Notes: generated from the letters alone by a model not told the origin. A stretch of DNA of 64,000 nt from Carettochelys insculpta (GCF_033958435.1 NC_134150.1:36947501-37011500); one strand, 5' to 3'; positions 21,590-34,076 are shown, numbered from the stretch's first letter. Program-made: numbers and translations.

Positions 21590-21775
21590 CAGTATTTCTC
21601 TTCTGGGAGATATTCTGACATTTCAAAATTTATCCACTCCTAATTTGAAGGAAGAGTCAAATTTTCACTTTTCCTTGGAAAATATTCCAATAGATTTCAC
21701 TTCAGAAACGTTAACTCGGGTCATTTCCAGAATGTTACAATACTTTGTTTTGATGTCAGAAACAGTTGAATTTTA
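21590..21775. repeat. AT-rich dispersed repeat
   Basis: 'gacatttcaaaatttatc', 'gtcaaattttcacttttccttgg' and 'cagttgaatttt' give the same GAAAAT/ATTTTC texture as 6034-6215 and 10400-11058. Confidence 0.35.
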
Positions 21776-21954
21776 AGTATAATTAGCTCTAGTTTTGAAG
21801 GTTTATGAACTTCATTTTTCCAGGGCTTATTTTGATCAATTTTGGAGTTTTGTGGAGTTGCCAAGAAATCAGGGGGAAAGGGGCTTCAGATGTTGTAAAT
21901 AGCATAATGAGTAATATGGGGTGGGGCTTGTTTGGGTTGGATTTCAAATGCAAT

Positions 21955-22400
21955 AGGCTCCTGGGGGAATCTGAATGCATGGTGAGGGCAGTCCAAATGC
22001 TGAGGGAATGGGGCTTAGTGGGAACAGCTGGATGCATGAAGGTGGGGTAAATAGGGAAGTCTGGGTATGGAGAGTCCAGATGCATGGGAGGTGGGTGAGC
22101 AGGGGAGCAGATCCCACATAGTGACCCCTCCCCCTGCAGCCCAGGAGTGTTTGGGGGCAGACAGGATTGGGGAGTGGAGCTGAAATAATTTCCTGGGGGT
22201 GAATCTCACCCCGCCCTGGCTGCTCTGGGACTAGCTTAGTCAAGCACAGGATAGAAGCCACCAGCCAGCTACAAGACCGTTAGGTTCAGCAGGGACAGTC
22301 AAGGTGTAGGGGGCTCCACAAAGGGGTCTGGGTCTGGGAGCATCCAAATGCATGGGGCTGAGCATATGGGGAATGGATTAGTCTTAGCACTGTCCGAGAC
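21955..22400. repeat. Degenerate minisatellite around GATGCATGG
   Basis: Units containing 'gaatgcatgg', 'ggatgcatga', 'agatgcatgg' and 'aaatgcatgg' recur at about 21971, 22031, 22078 and 22347, with G-rich spacers of irregular length ('gagtccagatgcatggg', 'gcatccaaatgcatggggc'). This is a decayed tandem array. Confidence 0.5.
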
Positions 22401-23164
22401 ATCCTCCGCCCTGCCCCGCTCTGAGCACCTGAAACCACGTATGTGCACTGCTGGGGAGAAGCACACGACCCCTTGAGTGACGTCTCTTTGCTTCCCCATC
22501 AGTCAGTCATTTCTGGGTTTGTATCTACAGCTTTCCTGGAACAGGTAAGAAATTAAGGCAGGTCAGAGATGGCAGACTTTAGTTAAGCGAAACTCCCACT
22601 GAGCTTTGGGAGGTTTCCTTTGAGGGGGAGATTGAAGGATGCTTTCACCACTTATGCAACTTGGCCAAAACAAATGGAATCTGTTGAAGGCAAGTCTATC
22701 AAAGTTCCAAAAGTCTCCCAGTGGGAAATTTAGTTCTTCAGATACAGGTGTCATCAGCATTTAGCAAGCCACCTAAGATATCAGTGTAGTTCCTTAGTTC
22801 TTAATTCAATTGGCATTCAGTGGCAAACATGACATTTCCCTTATGTGGCACTTTGCAAATCCAGGCCCAGAACTTTACGCAGAAGAAATAAGGCAGGTCT
22901 TTAGACCTAGCTATGCATGGGCTTTGTTTGGAAAGATATTGCTTCATTTTGGGGTGCGTTTACTTCTAGACTCATGTAGAAACCACCATCCCACAGGTAA
23001 TCAGGCTTGCAGGTAGTGTGAGATGTATTATGTGTAAAATATGCAGAGGAAAGATTAAAACCCCCACTGCCATAATACATTACATGCAAAATAACCTACT
23101 TCCCATCCCTCACCCCATCAATCATTCAAGCAAGTAATATATGTGGCTTCCACTATAACTACAT

Positions 23165-23595
23165 AGCTACATCTACACTACAGCCCTCTGTCCACAGAAG
23201 TTACTGTTGGAAGAGATCTTCCAGCAAAATTTCTGTCAACCGATCACATCCACAGACAAAAGTGGATCAAAGAGCGGTCTGCTCTGTCAACAAAGAATGG
23301 CCAGACTACCTGGCCACTCTCTTGACAGAATGGCCGACCAGAAGCTAAGCAAACAGGTGAACCAGAAGCCCTATCTGTTGATAGAGGTGTCCTAGGGTGT
23401 CTACATGGCTTTTGTCATTAATTTTTGTCAACAAAAAGCATTATTCCTCATTTCAGAGAGTCAGAACACTGTCAGCAGAAGTGCTGAGTTTTGTCAACAG
23501 ACTATGGAGGGTACACTTTGTGTGCAGATGCCGTGTGAGTTTTGTTGACAAAAATGGGGTTTTGTCAACAAAACTCTCTAGTGCACAATGTAGCC
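23165..23595. mobile_element. MITE with TTTTGTTGACAAAA-type interior
   Basis: The ends AGCTACATCTACACTACAG and reverse complement GGCTACATTGTGCACTAGAG pair imperfectly; the flanks CAT and CCT agree at two of three bases. The interior repeats 'ttttgtcaacaaa' and its inverse ('gttttgttgacaaaaat' at about 23538). It has the common GGCTAC terminus but an interior unlike the other MITEs here. Confidence 0.65.
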
Positions 23596-24755
23596 CCTAT
23601 GCATAGCTGATGGTCTGCTTTTGATTTCTCACAGCTTGCAACAATACCAACATTTCAGGCATGAACATGATCTGTGCATATTTTATCAAGGCTAACATGG
23701 TTTGAATTTGCTTCAGTGGGTCAACCACCTGCCAAAACAATAGCTGAATCAAGCTGTTCCAGATCATTGGAACTTTAATTATTATCTGCACAAGTGGCTC
23801 CTGGAACGACAGAAAGGATTACATGAGTGTGTTGGCAAGCAGTCCATGGATAAAAGAACTAAGCATTACTTGCTGATGCCAATGACCAACTCATTCACTG
23901 TTTTCTAGATTGTTTTGGTTCATAGGGTATGGCAGAATGCAGCCATGAAGTCAATTGTCTACATATTTAACCCATCTAAAGGCATGCAGGGTACTCCAGT
24001 AACTAGCTGCAGTTCTGTGTCCAGCTGCTATGTACAGTGGAGAAAGGGTAAAGCAAATGCCAACATCAGTCTTTGGCAAAACGTTAATGGAAAAGGGGAA
24101 GCCAGATTCTATGTGTCACACAAAACAGTAGAGACAAACGTGACATAAGGGGTCATGAAGAGGTGGTGGGGTTGAGATCACCCTCACTTACTCAGATAAA
24201 TAAAAAGCCTCACTTTAGAAGACTCTACAAGTGACATATTTTGGTCTTTGATTTTATTTTTGCTGTAATTACACATCTTAACGTGTGTGCTATGGCACAT
24301 CAGACAGAGCATGACTTATCTTCTGTCATTAGTGGTACAAATCCACGTAAATCTGTCTTGCCCCGGGTCTGATTTTTTCAGGATAAGAGGAGGAAAGATA
24401 GGCACTAGATCTTTGCATCCATGTTCCCAGAGTCAGCAACCCTTGTGCTACCTCTGAGTTTCAACCAAGCAGTCCGTTCCATTTAAAATACAGTATATCT
24501 TATGGCCTTCTGCCAGCTGTTCCCAGAAGATTTACTATGTACGCATTTCTACTATAGTAGCAATATAGTACTTCCACAAGCACAACAGCAGGTAGTCATA
24601 GCCTACCAAAACAGTCCTCTTACCAATGTTCAGCCTTTGAACTTCTATTTGGCTGATGTAGGAGTACAAAAAAACAGAGTCTTGTTTGTCTTGTGAGAAC
24701 AGATTATCTCCCTCTGCAAATCTTTTAACAGAATAGCCTTTTAAGTCCACTTAAT
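23596..24755. other. Unannotated interval
   Basis: No gene, RNA or repeat family recognised. The frames at 23915-24148 and 24502-24696 lack motifs. Confidence 0.4.
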
Positions 24756-25505
24756 GTGGAGCGGCAGTCAAAAAAGCTAACAAAATGTTGGGAATCATTA
24801 AGAAAGGAATAGATAATAAGACAGAAAATGTCATATTACCTTTATATAAATCCATAGTTTGTCTGCATCTGGAAAACTGTGCATAGATGTGGTCACTCCA
24901 TCTCAAAAAAATATGTTGGAATTGGAAAAGGTTCAGAAAAGGGCAATAAAAATGATTAAGGGCGTGGAGCACCTGCCTTATGAGGAGAGATCAATAAGAC
25001 AGGGACTTTTTCGCTTGGAAAAAAGATGATGGGGGGATATGATAGACATATATAAAATCATGACTGGTGTGGAGAAAATAAATAAGGAATTGTTATTTAT
25101 TCCTTCTCACATCACAAGAACTAGGGGTCACCAAATGAAATTAATAGGTAGCAGGTTTAAAACAAACAATAGGAAATATTTTTTCACACAATGCACAGCT
25201 AACCTGTGGAACTCCTTGCTAGAGGCTGTTGTGAAGACCAAGACTATAGTAGAGTTTAAAAAACAACTAGATAAATTCATGGGGGATAGGTGCATCAATG
25301 GTTATTAGCTAGGATGGGCACGGATGGTGTCCCTAGCCTCTGTTTGCAAGAGGCTGGAAATGAGCAACAGGAAATTGATCACTTGATGATTATCTGTTCT
25401 GTTCATTGCTTCTGGGGCACCTGGCATTGGCCAGTGTCGGAAGACAGGATACTGGGCTTGATGGACCTATGATCTGACCCAGTACGGCTGTTCTTATGTT
25501 CCTAT
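24756..25505 (+). mobile_element. CR1 LINE 3' fragment
   Basis: This is the C-terminal ORF2 region plus 3' UTR. Reading across frames it shows 'AAVKKANKMLGIIKKGID', 'LEKVQKRAIKMIKG' and then the frame 25039-25308 with '[20 protein letters not shown]', '[20 protein letters not shown]' and '[19 protein letters not shown]'. The 3' end 'ggcttgatggacctatgatctgacccagtacggctgttcttatgttc' is the same terminus as at 3199. Stops and frameshifts occur upstream of 25039. It is 5'-truncated and inactive. Confidence 0.9.
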
Positions 25506-26194
25506 ATCCACCAGTCAATCACATTTATTTCACCTCTTCTGCTTACATGGAGTAACACCTTACTCCTTGGACAGTCCTGAGAAATAATTGAAACTGCCTA
25601 TGGTAAGTTACTACTTAATGTTGGTAGAGGAAGCAAAGCTCAGGCCCATAGAAAAGTATTACATAGGTACAATCATTTCATCCAACTATGTTGCTTTAAT
25701 TTTACTTCCTTTACAGTTGCTCTTTGGTTTTGCAAGTATCTGGAATGTGATACTTTCATGAGATGTTCCATCCTTAGGTACTGTGCAGAGCAGACACATC
25801 AGAAAGAAGCTAAATTATTGTTCCTCTAAACCTTGTCCACCTTCTTCATATTTGAAGAACCTACCATTTAATACTGTCACAGATTCTGCTTGTCCATGTA
25901 GCTTAAGTAGAACTGTTAGATATCAGAGATGTCATGAACCTATTATAGGTTTAATTCTCTCTAGCAATATGCGTTAGTTACGCTCTTCTGATCCTTACAA
26001 TATAGTAAGCAACAAAGCAACAGCCTCTCCTTCAAGATTAACAAGAAATGCTGAATAAAAGGGTAGTTGTCTGACCTACAAATATTCCTTTCCAATACCA
26101 GGAACCAAAATCACACCCATCTATTTTTAGGATATTCCATGAGATGGATGTTTCCAGACAACCATACTAAAAACTAAACAAAATACAGTCACAC
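25506..26194. other. Unannotated interval
   Basis: Nothing recognisable was found. Confidence 0.4.
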
Positions 26195-26400
26195 AGAGCC
26201 TGGGCTGCGATCCTGCCCTTCTCCCCCCACAAAGCCATGCAAAGTGTGCAGGTTGGAACTCCAGTGGCAATTTAAAGAGCCTGGGGAGCCATCTTCCACC
26301 ACTGTCACAATAGCAGTGGCCAGGAGTTGTGGGCGCATTGCAGTCGCTGGGCTCCATTGCAGTTGTCCCTCTCCCCGACCCCATCAGCAGGTTTGGGTGT
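26195..26400. repeat. Dispersed repeat related to 18836-19080
   Basis: It shares 'actccagtggcaatttaaagagcctgggg' with the other copy, and both have nearby 'gggagttgtgggc'-like text. The open frame at 26127-26603 on the reverse strand runs across it and shows no domain. Confidence 0.4.
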
Positions 26401-28109
26401 ACATTGAGCAAGTTGGATGTAAACTGCCCATACCATGCGGACAGCCTCAAACTCAGTACATTCAGTGTCCACAGTATCAAATGTAGGACACCACACACTT
26501 CAACGAAATTGCATCCTTTCACCACAATCAGACAAATGTCTTCAGTCCATTTAGAAATTCTGGGGGAAGTTCCCTCCTGCTCTACATTCTTTCCATGGGT
26601 CATAAATCAAGACACAAATTTGCTCTCTGAGTATTATGGGAAGTCTGTACTTATAAGGGAGCACTAACTAACGTAGAAAAGGCCTAGAACCCACCCCTTA
26701 CAAAAATGACCATGTTGCATATTGAATATTGTGTTGCATCGAGTGTCGTCTTCGGAAACCAAAGCAATACGAAAGGAGTGGGGAGGAGGTTAATGGAACT
26801 CTTTCACTAGTATGAGTACTTGAGGTTCTAACATTCATCCAAACCTAACATGCACTTATACTTTGCAAAGACCATCCCACAGCATGAAACATGACTTACA
26901 TAAAAGTTCAAACTGCCTGATTTGAAGGCCAGCTCACCACTTTTTATGCCAGTGTAATAGGAAACTGCCAGACTAAGCTTTAAATAGTTACTAATTTCTG
27001 TAGCATGTGTTTCATTCCAACTCAAGACAGGTTACAGAAAGCAAAGTTTGAGGATATTTTTCATTGAGCTGCTAACCTACTCAGTACATGTATATGATCC
27101 TTTGAATAAGATTAAGAACTTCTATAAAACAGTTACAAGATTCACGTTATATAGCATAGATTTGCCTTTGGACCTAGAGCAAGGAGAACTGGTGATGCAT
27201 GAGGAATCTGACTAGCAGAGCGTATTCATGGCAGACAGAGCGTATTCCTTTCTGCATTTCTGTTTGCTACATTTCTGTCTTCCTTTCTTTCTCTGAATAC
27301 ATGAGCTCTAAATCTATAGCTAGGCATAATATAATACCTCCTGCCTATACTGAACCCAGCTATGGGGAACTGTAATTGCAATGAACTGAACAAAATGTCC
27401 TCATCTGCCATAAGTCATTTCAACAGATTTTCACTCTTCTCCTAGGGAGGCTTCAATTCTGAAGTGGACAGGGTATTTTTTTTAATTTTTATTGAATTTA
27501 ATTGAAAGTTGGTAAGACCACAGGGCAGGAAAGGCCGTAACCAACATGCAATAAGAATCAGTGGAAAGACTCCCAGTGAGTAAAAAGGTCCTGGGACTGA
27601 GCCACAAGAAACACAGCTCTATACAAGAATTCCTAGAAAAATGTCTGAAGTAAGGCAGCGGGTGAGTGAGAAAATCTGCACAAAGTTCAGAAGCAGAGAG
27701 GGTAGCTTTGACATTTCATCAGCAGAGATGTAGCGCGTCCTCTTGTCTTCCATTCCATGCTCTGTGTCTACTGTGACAAACAGTCTGACATCCATCTGGT
27801 GAGCGATAGCCGGTGCAGTTTCCCTCCACTATAATAAAGTTCCACTGTGCTAATCCCCTTGGAATGCGGCAATTATCTCATAGCAGACAGGTGTGAAATG
27901 CAGCCTTCCAAGGAGATTATTCCATTCCTTCCCTCTCCCATCTGCCCTAGCTGAGCAGAGGACAAGGCTAAGGAGAAGTTGCCACTCTCCCCTGGAGTAC
28001 AAGTGAATCATTAGCTTCTGATCTCCTGACATCTGCTCTAAGCGGGGAGTCATGGGGAGCTGGGCTTGCTAGTCTATCCATTTATATTTTAGAGCTGCTT
28101 GAACACTAG
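26401..28109. other. Unannotated interval
   Basis: No supported feature. A T-rich tract occurs at about 27474-27510. The frames here are short and without motifs. Confidence 0.4.
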
Positions 28110-28385
28110 CCCTTATAGACATTTTTTACTTTTGGAGAATATTTTGTGGGGATGCATTTTCATCAAAATATGATCTTTTTGTTTGTTTTTCCTGCTCTTT
28201 CCTCCTTTCCAGGTGGGGCCAGAAAGGACAGGGAGAAGGAAAAGAGAAAAAAAATAAAGCTTAAAAAACAACAGATTTTTTTAAATTATTTTTCATCAAA
28301 ATGCAGAAAATGGTGAATGAAATGAACATTGTCTACAGAAAGTCATTGGACAAAAAAGGCTCCTGTCCAAATAAAAGTTTTTTTA
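28110..28385. repeat. AT-rich dispersed repeat
   Basis: 'gcattttcatcaaaatatgatc' and 'ttttcatcaaaatgcagaaaatgg' are repeated inverted blocks of the same texture as the other AT-rich copies. Confidence 0.4.
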
Positions 28386-29687
28386 AATGAAAAAGCTGAG
28401 CATTTTTTCTAATTTTTTTATCATTGTTTGTTTTATACATGAACTCATCATGGTCTCAAAGAGTCCCAACCCAGAGCTTTCTCTAGTTAGAAGACAGAAT
28501 GTCTTGGTGTTTCTTCTGTTCACAACAGATTCATCACTGAGTTCTACCAGAACTATGAGAACCTCCATATTCCCCCAGGCTAATTCCCCCTATAGTCTTC
28601 TGATACTGTGAGAAAGCTAGAATGGCTAGAAATATTTTAATTTTGGGGAATGAATAATGAGAAGAGGGCTGGTAGTCTCAACTGAAAGTTTCTCTGGAAG
28701 TTGTACTCCCAGCTCCCATTAGATGTCACGGAGCTTCAGACCCCTAACTTCACTTGGCACCTTTAAAAATATCACTCAAGATGCCTATTGTATTTCAGCC
28801 TGCAGTCTGCTGCCAAAATGAGCGGTTTCTCTCCAGACACAAATTCCTGGCATTGTTACTTCCACTGTCAGAGGAGATGGTTTGATCACTGAGAATGAGG
28901 CAATTCCCGAGACAGGGCTTTGAAGATTCAAGACCTCGAAGAACAAGGCCAGTTCTTCAAACCAGATTCATTAATGGACAGGATGCCAGAACAGTGCATG
29001 GGGGCATCAGACTAATACCTCCATCTTGTGCTCTGAACAACTAGTTCTATATTCACAGGGGAAACTATGGAAGTGACCACCTTTATCCAGACTTCCTGTC
29101 CTAAGAGGCAACACCCAAATGGATCTGCACATCTTTTATAACAATTAACTTTTTCAGAGACCTCTTTCCAATGTGACTAGCTCCCACAGCAAACAAGTCC
29201 CTTCCTTACCTAATTCCAGCAGTTAGTATCTTTCTAAAGGCAGAATGATGGCCACATAAGTCTCAGCTTTGCTACCTGTCATCCCAGTGAGATACGGCAA
29301 ACCTTTAAATTTCAGAGTTAGCCATCAGCCTAATCTGTCTCAACGACAGACAAGGAGGTTGGGCTTCTGATGCTCTTGAGTGAAAAGAGCCATTTAAGGA
29401 GACTGGAAAGTAGAAGCTGACAAAATAATGGATATAGCGACTGTCAGTTTATCTTTACCAGATTTCTCATTAGAGTGACGTTGTTCCAACTGGTAACAAG
29501 CTAAATGAAATGGATAAAACACCTTTCACGCTGAGTTTTGCCCTATTCAAATAGAGTGGTAGTATTTGTATCTAGCCGATGTTCTATTAGTCATCCAGTT
29601 GTTCTTGAATAATCGACTAGTGAAATAATCAACGTACATCCAATTGTGACACCTGTTACTCAACATATTTTCCTTCTGCTTTGCTAG
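28386..29687. other. Unannotated interval
   Basis: No gene or repeat recognised. Confidence 0.4.
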
Positions 29688-30031
29688 CATCCATGCTACA
29701 CACACACAGTTTCAAAATAAATTCAAATTAGCACATGCATTATTTCAAAATCAGCAAACCTCATTGCAGGAGGAATAATGCCTATGTCAAAATAGATATT
29801 TCAAAATATGCATGATTAAGACACAGAATAGCGCTATTTCAAAATAAGCCATAATGGCACCCAATGGCACTATTTCAAAATAGCACTGTGTGTCCAAAAA
29901 TGCTATTTTGGAATAGCTGGGTGCTACTTCGAAATGCATTTCATGGGCAGCTGTGTTATTTCAAAATAACTATTTCAAAATAGTTGCTTCAAAGTCTTAT
30001 TTTGAAATACCTCTGTAGTGTAGCCATAGCC
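29688..30031. mobile_element. MITE rich in TATTTCAAAATA motifs
   Basis: It is related to 15291-15672: both share 'aaacctcattg...aggaata' and many ATTTCAAAATA blocks. The right end reads 'ctctgtagtgtagccatagcc', whose reverse complement GGCTATGGCTACACTACAG fits the common terminus. The left end ('catccatgctacacacacac') is decayed, so the start is approximate. Confidence 0.65.
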
Positions 30032-30895
30032 TCTTTGACCATCCTATTAGTAAATATTATCACCAGGGGAAAGAATTAACACAAATCATATTTTAAAAAC
30101 AAATACAATACAAATAATATATACCTTTCCGGAGTTCTATGTGACGACTCAAAAATATGAGTTTTACAGGATAAGTAAAGCGTCTGAATTACCGTGTACT
30201 GGTTTGGAGAATACTAGTAAAATAAAAAGTCAGTAAGAGCAGAAAAAGCTTTGGCTTAATGGAACATTTTCATATGTCACCTGTGAGAGTGTGTGACTGC
30301 CCCATTGCTCCTGTTGGGCATGGTCTGGCATGACTGACACTTCCTGACTCAGTGTCACTCCCAGAGGTGGGTCTCCTGAGTTCCCCACACAGGCCAATAC
30401 TGGAGATGTGGCTTAGCTTTCCAGAAAATTCACAAACAAACCTACTATCCCAGATTGAGTTAAAAGTCCAACACAAGAATCCTAGACAACAAGTTTCCCC
30501 TGCCCTTCCAGGCTTCTCTTCAGCCCACCCGGCAGGCCCTCTTCCCAACCCCTTCCTGAACTACCTTTGAGAATGTTAGTGGTTCTAAAACAGAGCATGC
30601 ATTTCTCAGGCTAGTTTGCCAGGATTCTTGTTTTCAGCTATTCCTTGAATTCGTCCCATCTCTGGTAGACAGCACTGAGCAGTCAGTCTTCCGCTGACCT
30701 GGTCTTGAGGCATTTCACAAGAACCAAATGATCGACCTGAGAGTCCCACTTTCAACCTGCTCTAACTCAGCCTGTTACTTAGCCCCAGGTTTCCATCACG
30801 CTATCACCTGCCTCTCATCTGTCCCATCTGTAGGTTGGGATGCAGCTAATTAATGATGGTTGGCCCTATCTGCCCTTAGAGTTGCCAGTCACCCT
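30032..30895. other. Unannotated interval
   Basis: No feature can be named. The reverse frame at 30270-30548 has no domain. Confidence 0.4.
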
Positions 30896-30906
30896 GTGAG
30901 ATCACT
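30896..30906. repeat. Left 11 bp target-site duplication of the LINE
   Basis: GTGAGATCACT here is repeated exactly at 34077-34087. The two copies flank the LINE at 30907-34076. Confidence 0.85.
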
Positions 30907-30941
30907 GTACCGCTGTACCGCTCTAAACCTGTATCTTAAAG

Positions 30942-33900
30942 CTGTACCGCTCTAAACTTGCTGGAAGACCCCGCATTGACACCAGAAAGACAGCAAACTC
31001 GGAGAAAGCTGAAAAGTTCAGAGAGACCCTCCAGGAAAATCTGTGCAGCGGCCCTGGGGGCACTGATGTGACATCCAAATGGCAACATCTGAGGGATACA
31101 GTTTACAACACGGCCTTGTCGGTGTTTGGAAGAAGAGCTAGAAACATGAATGACTGGTTCGAAGCTAACTCCGATGAGATTATTCCAGTCCTTGAAAAGA
31201 AGCATGCTGCACTCCTGCAGTACGAATGCTCACCGAGCCAGAGTACCCAGCAAGCACTTAGAGTGGCCAGAAGAACAGTGCGGCTACGTCTACACATGCA
31301 CGTTACATCGAAATAGCTTATTTCGATGTAGCGACATCGAAATAGTCTATTTCGATGAATAACGTCTACCCATCCTCCAGGGCTGGCAACGTCGATGTTC
31401 AACTTCAAAGTTGGGCAGCACATCGAATAGGCGCTCCGAGGGAACGTCTACACGCCAAAGTAGCACACATCGAAATAAGGGTGCCAAGAACAGCTGAAAG
31501 ACAGGGTCACAGGGCGGACTCAACAGCAAGCCACTCCCTTAAAGGGCCCCTCCCAGATACAGTTGCACTAAACAACACAAGATCCACTGAGCCGACAACT
31601 GGTTGCAGACCCTGTGCATGCAGCATGGATCCCCAGCTGCCGCAGCAGCAGTCAGAAGCCCTGGGCTAAGGGCTGCTGCACACGGTGACCATAGAGCCCT
31701 GCAGGGGCTGGAGAGAGAGCGTCTCTCAACCCCTCAGCTGATGGCCGCCATGGCGGACCCCACTATTTCGATGTTGCGGGACACAGATCGTCTACATGTG
31801 CCCTACTTCGACGTTCAACTTCGAAGTAGGGCGCTATTCCCATCCCCTCATGGGGTTAACGACTTCGACGTCTCGTCACCTAACGTTGATTTCAACTTTG
31901 AAATAGTGCCCAACACGTGTAGCCGTGACGGGCGCTATTTCGAAGTTGGCGCCGCTACTTCGAAGTAGCGTGCACGTGTAGACGTGGCCTACAGCAGACA
32001 GCCAGGCGCTGTGCCAACAGCCATTGGCTCCAGCTATGCAGCAGCATCCAGACCTGTGCTGACTTTGGTAATCTCAGAGGAACGTACGAGGGTATGAAGA
32101 AGGCATTAGGACCCACCCAGAACAAGATGGCACCTCTGAAATCCAAATCTGGTGAAGTCATCGCTGACAAAGCCAAACAGATGGAGTGCTGAGTTGAGCA
32201 CTACTCCGAGCTGTACTCATGCGAGAATGTTGTGGTTGACGCAGCCCTCGATGCCATCGAGCTCCTACCAGTAATGGACGAACTGGATCAGGAACTGACT
32301 GTGGATGAACTGAAGAGAGCCATTGACAACATTGCAGCAGGAAAGGCCCCTAGCCAGAATGGTATACCACTAGAGGTAATCAAACGTGCCGCAGACACAC
32401 TCCTGGAACCCCTACATAAGCTACTGTGCCTGTGATGGAAAGAGGGTGAGGTTCCACAGGATATGCGCGACACTAACATTGTAACGTTGTATAAGAACAA
32501 AGGAGACAGAAGCGACTGCAACAACTACCGTGGAATCTCCCTCCTAAGCGTCACTGGTAAACTGTTCGCTCGCATCATCCTTGGCAGACTCCAGAAGATT
32601 GCTGAGAGGGTGTACCCCGAATCGCAGTGCGGATTCCGTGCAGAGAGGTCTACCATTGACATGGTCTTCTCTCTAAGGCAGCTGCAGGAGAAGTGCAGGG
32701 AGCAGAGAAAGCCACTCTACATAGCCTTCATCGACCTGACCAAGGCCTTTGACTTGGTCAGCAGGGATGGTCTGTTCAAACTGCTCCACAAGATAGGCTG
32801 TCCTCCACGGTTACTCAAGATGATCCAGTTGTTCCACGAAGACATGAGAGGAACCATCCAATATGACGGCGCATTATTGGATGCTTTCAGAATCAGGAGC
32901 GGCGTCAAACAAGGATGCGTGCTTGCTCCGACATTGTTCGGGATCTTCTTTGCACTCCTCCAGAAGCATGCCTTTGGATCTTCAACAGAGGGCATCTTGC
33001 TGCACACAAGATCTGATGGGAAACTGTTTAACCTTGCAAGGCTGAAAGCTAAGTCTAAGGCGCGGGAAGTCCTCATCAGAGACATGCTGTTCGCAGACAA
33101 TGCTGCTGTAGTGTCTCACACAGAAGACCAGCTTCAAAAACTGCTGGATCAGTTCTCCAAAGTGTGCCAGGACTTTGGGCTTACCATCAGCCTAAAGAAG
33201 ACAAACTTACTCGGTCAGGATGTTGCTGAATCCCCATCAATCAGCATTGACAACTACATGTTAGAGGTCGTCCACAAGTTTGTTTACCTCGGGTCCACCA
33301 TCACTGACACCCTGTCGTTGGACACTGAGCTAAATAGGAGGATCGGAAAAGCAGCCACAACTCTGTCCAGACTCAGCAAGACAGTGTGGAACAACAACAA
33401 GCTGTACACTCACACCAAAATGCAAGTCTACAGAGCCTGCATCCTCAGCACCCTCCTTTATGGCAGCGAGACTTGGACCCTGTATGCCCGCCAGGAAAAG
33501 AGGCTGAACGTCTTCCACTTGTGCTGCCTCAGGCACATCCTTGGAATATCATGGAAGGACAGAGTGACCAACACCGCCGTCCTCGAGCAAGCTGGAATCC
33601 CAACCACACACACCCTCCTCAGGCAGCATCGGCTCCACTGGCTTGGCCACATCCACAGGATGAATGATGGAAGGATTCCAAAAGACATCCTGTATGGTGA
33701 GCTAGCCTCTGGCAAAAGACCTCCTGGACGCCCCCCGTTACGCTACAAAGATGTCTGCAAGAGAGACCTCAGAGAGGTAGACATCGAGCTGGACAACTGG
33801 GAAGAACTAGCAGACAACCGCAGCAGATGGAGGCAGGGGTTACACAAGGGCCTTCAGAAGGGCGAGATGAGGATCAGACAGCTAGCAGAGAAGCGAGCAC

Positions 33901-34010
33901 ACAGAAAGCACACTAAGGACTTGCCAGACACCCACCACATCTGCAAGAGATGCAGCAAGGACTGTCACTCTCGTGTGGGTCTTCATAGTCACAGTAGACG
34001 CTGTAGATGA
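30942..34010 (+). pseudogene. LINE ORF2 remnant: reverse transcriptase with C-terminal zinc-finger-like tail
   Basis: The uninterrupted part from 32463 (515 codons) covers most of a LINE reverse transcriptase. Visible are 'CNNYRGISLLS' (about residues 19-29), motif A 'FIDLTKAFD' (89-97) and motif B 'GVKQGCVLAP' (147-156). 'FADN' (210-213) replaces the catalytic FADD, so its second aspartate is lost. The connection region follows ('YGSETWTL', 333-340; 'LRHILGISWKDRVTN', 356-370). The tail at 494-514 has two CxxC-spaced cysteines and two histidines, like a C2H2 finger. Upstream, in the same phase, lie 'TSKWQHLRDTVYNTA' (31071 on) and 'IDNIAAGKAPSQNGIP' (before 32400). TGA codons at 32190 and 32433 probably replace tryptophan or cysteine codons. 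The first ATG of the 515-codon frame is internal to the old ORF. Confidence 0.85.
31282..31989. mobile_element. Harbinger-like non-autonomous element nested in the LINE, 708 bp
   Basis: The ends are GGCTACGTCTACACATGCAC and the reverse complement GGCCACGTCTACACGTGCAC. The flanks TGC (31279-31281) and TAC (31990-31992) match at two of three bases. Sub-terminal TATTTCGAT and CTACTTCGAAGTAG palindromes and a GC-rich middle are shared with 16265-16924. Removing it with one three-base flank restores the LINE phase, since 711 is divisible by three. No transposase frame is present; the frames at 31355-31968 are chance frames. Confidence 0.8.
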
Positions 34011-34076
34011 AGTCCTCAATTGAAATTATAAAGGGCGCGATCCATAGTCTATGCAGACTGACAGATGCCTACTACC

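Larger units (their letters stand above)
21396..23164. other. Mostly unannotated interval
   Basis: It contains the AT-rich repeat at 21590-21775 and the degenerate GATGCATGG repeat at 21955-22400. The rest, including the frames at 21944-22261 and 22810-23016, shows no recognisable gene. Confidence 0.4.
30907..34076 (+). mobile_element. Non-CR1 LINE, 5'-truncated, with exact 11 bp target duplication
   Basis: This LINE copy is bounded by GTGAGATCACT on both sides. It lacks the apurinic endonuclease part, so it is 5'-truncated, as target-primed reverse transcription often produces. At its 5' edge a 17 bp segment (30912-30928) is repeated at 30941-30957. The reading frame stays in one phase from about 30942 to the stop at 34008-34010. 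It is broken only by the nested element at 31282-31989 and two TGA codons at 32190 and 32433. The 3' end has neither poly(A) nor a microsatellite. The clade is not certain: it is not CR1, and is closest in style to RTE-related LINEs. Confidence 0.85.

Noticed and set aside
26127..26603. Reverse frame of 158 codons
   Set aside because: It overlaps a dispersed repeat and a forward frame of 112 codons; no motif was recognised.
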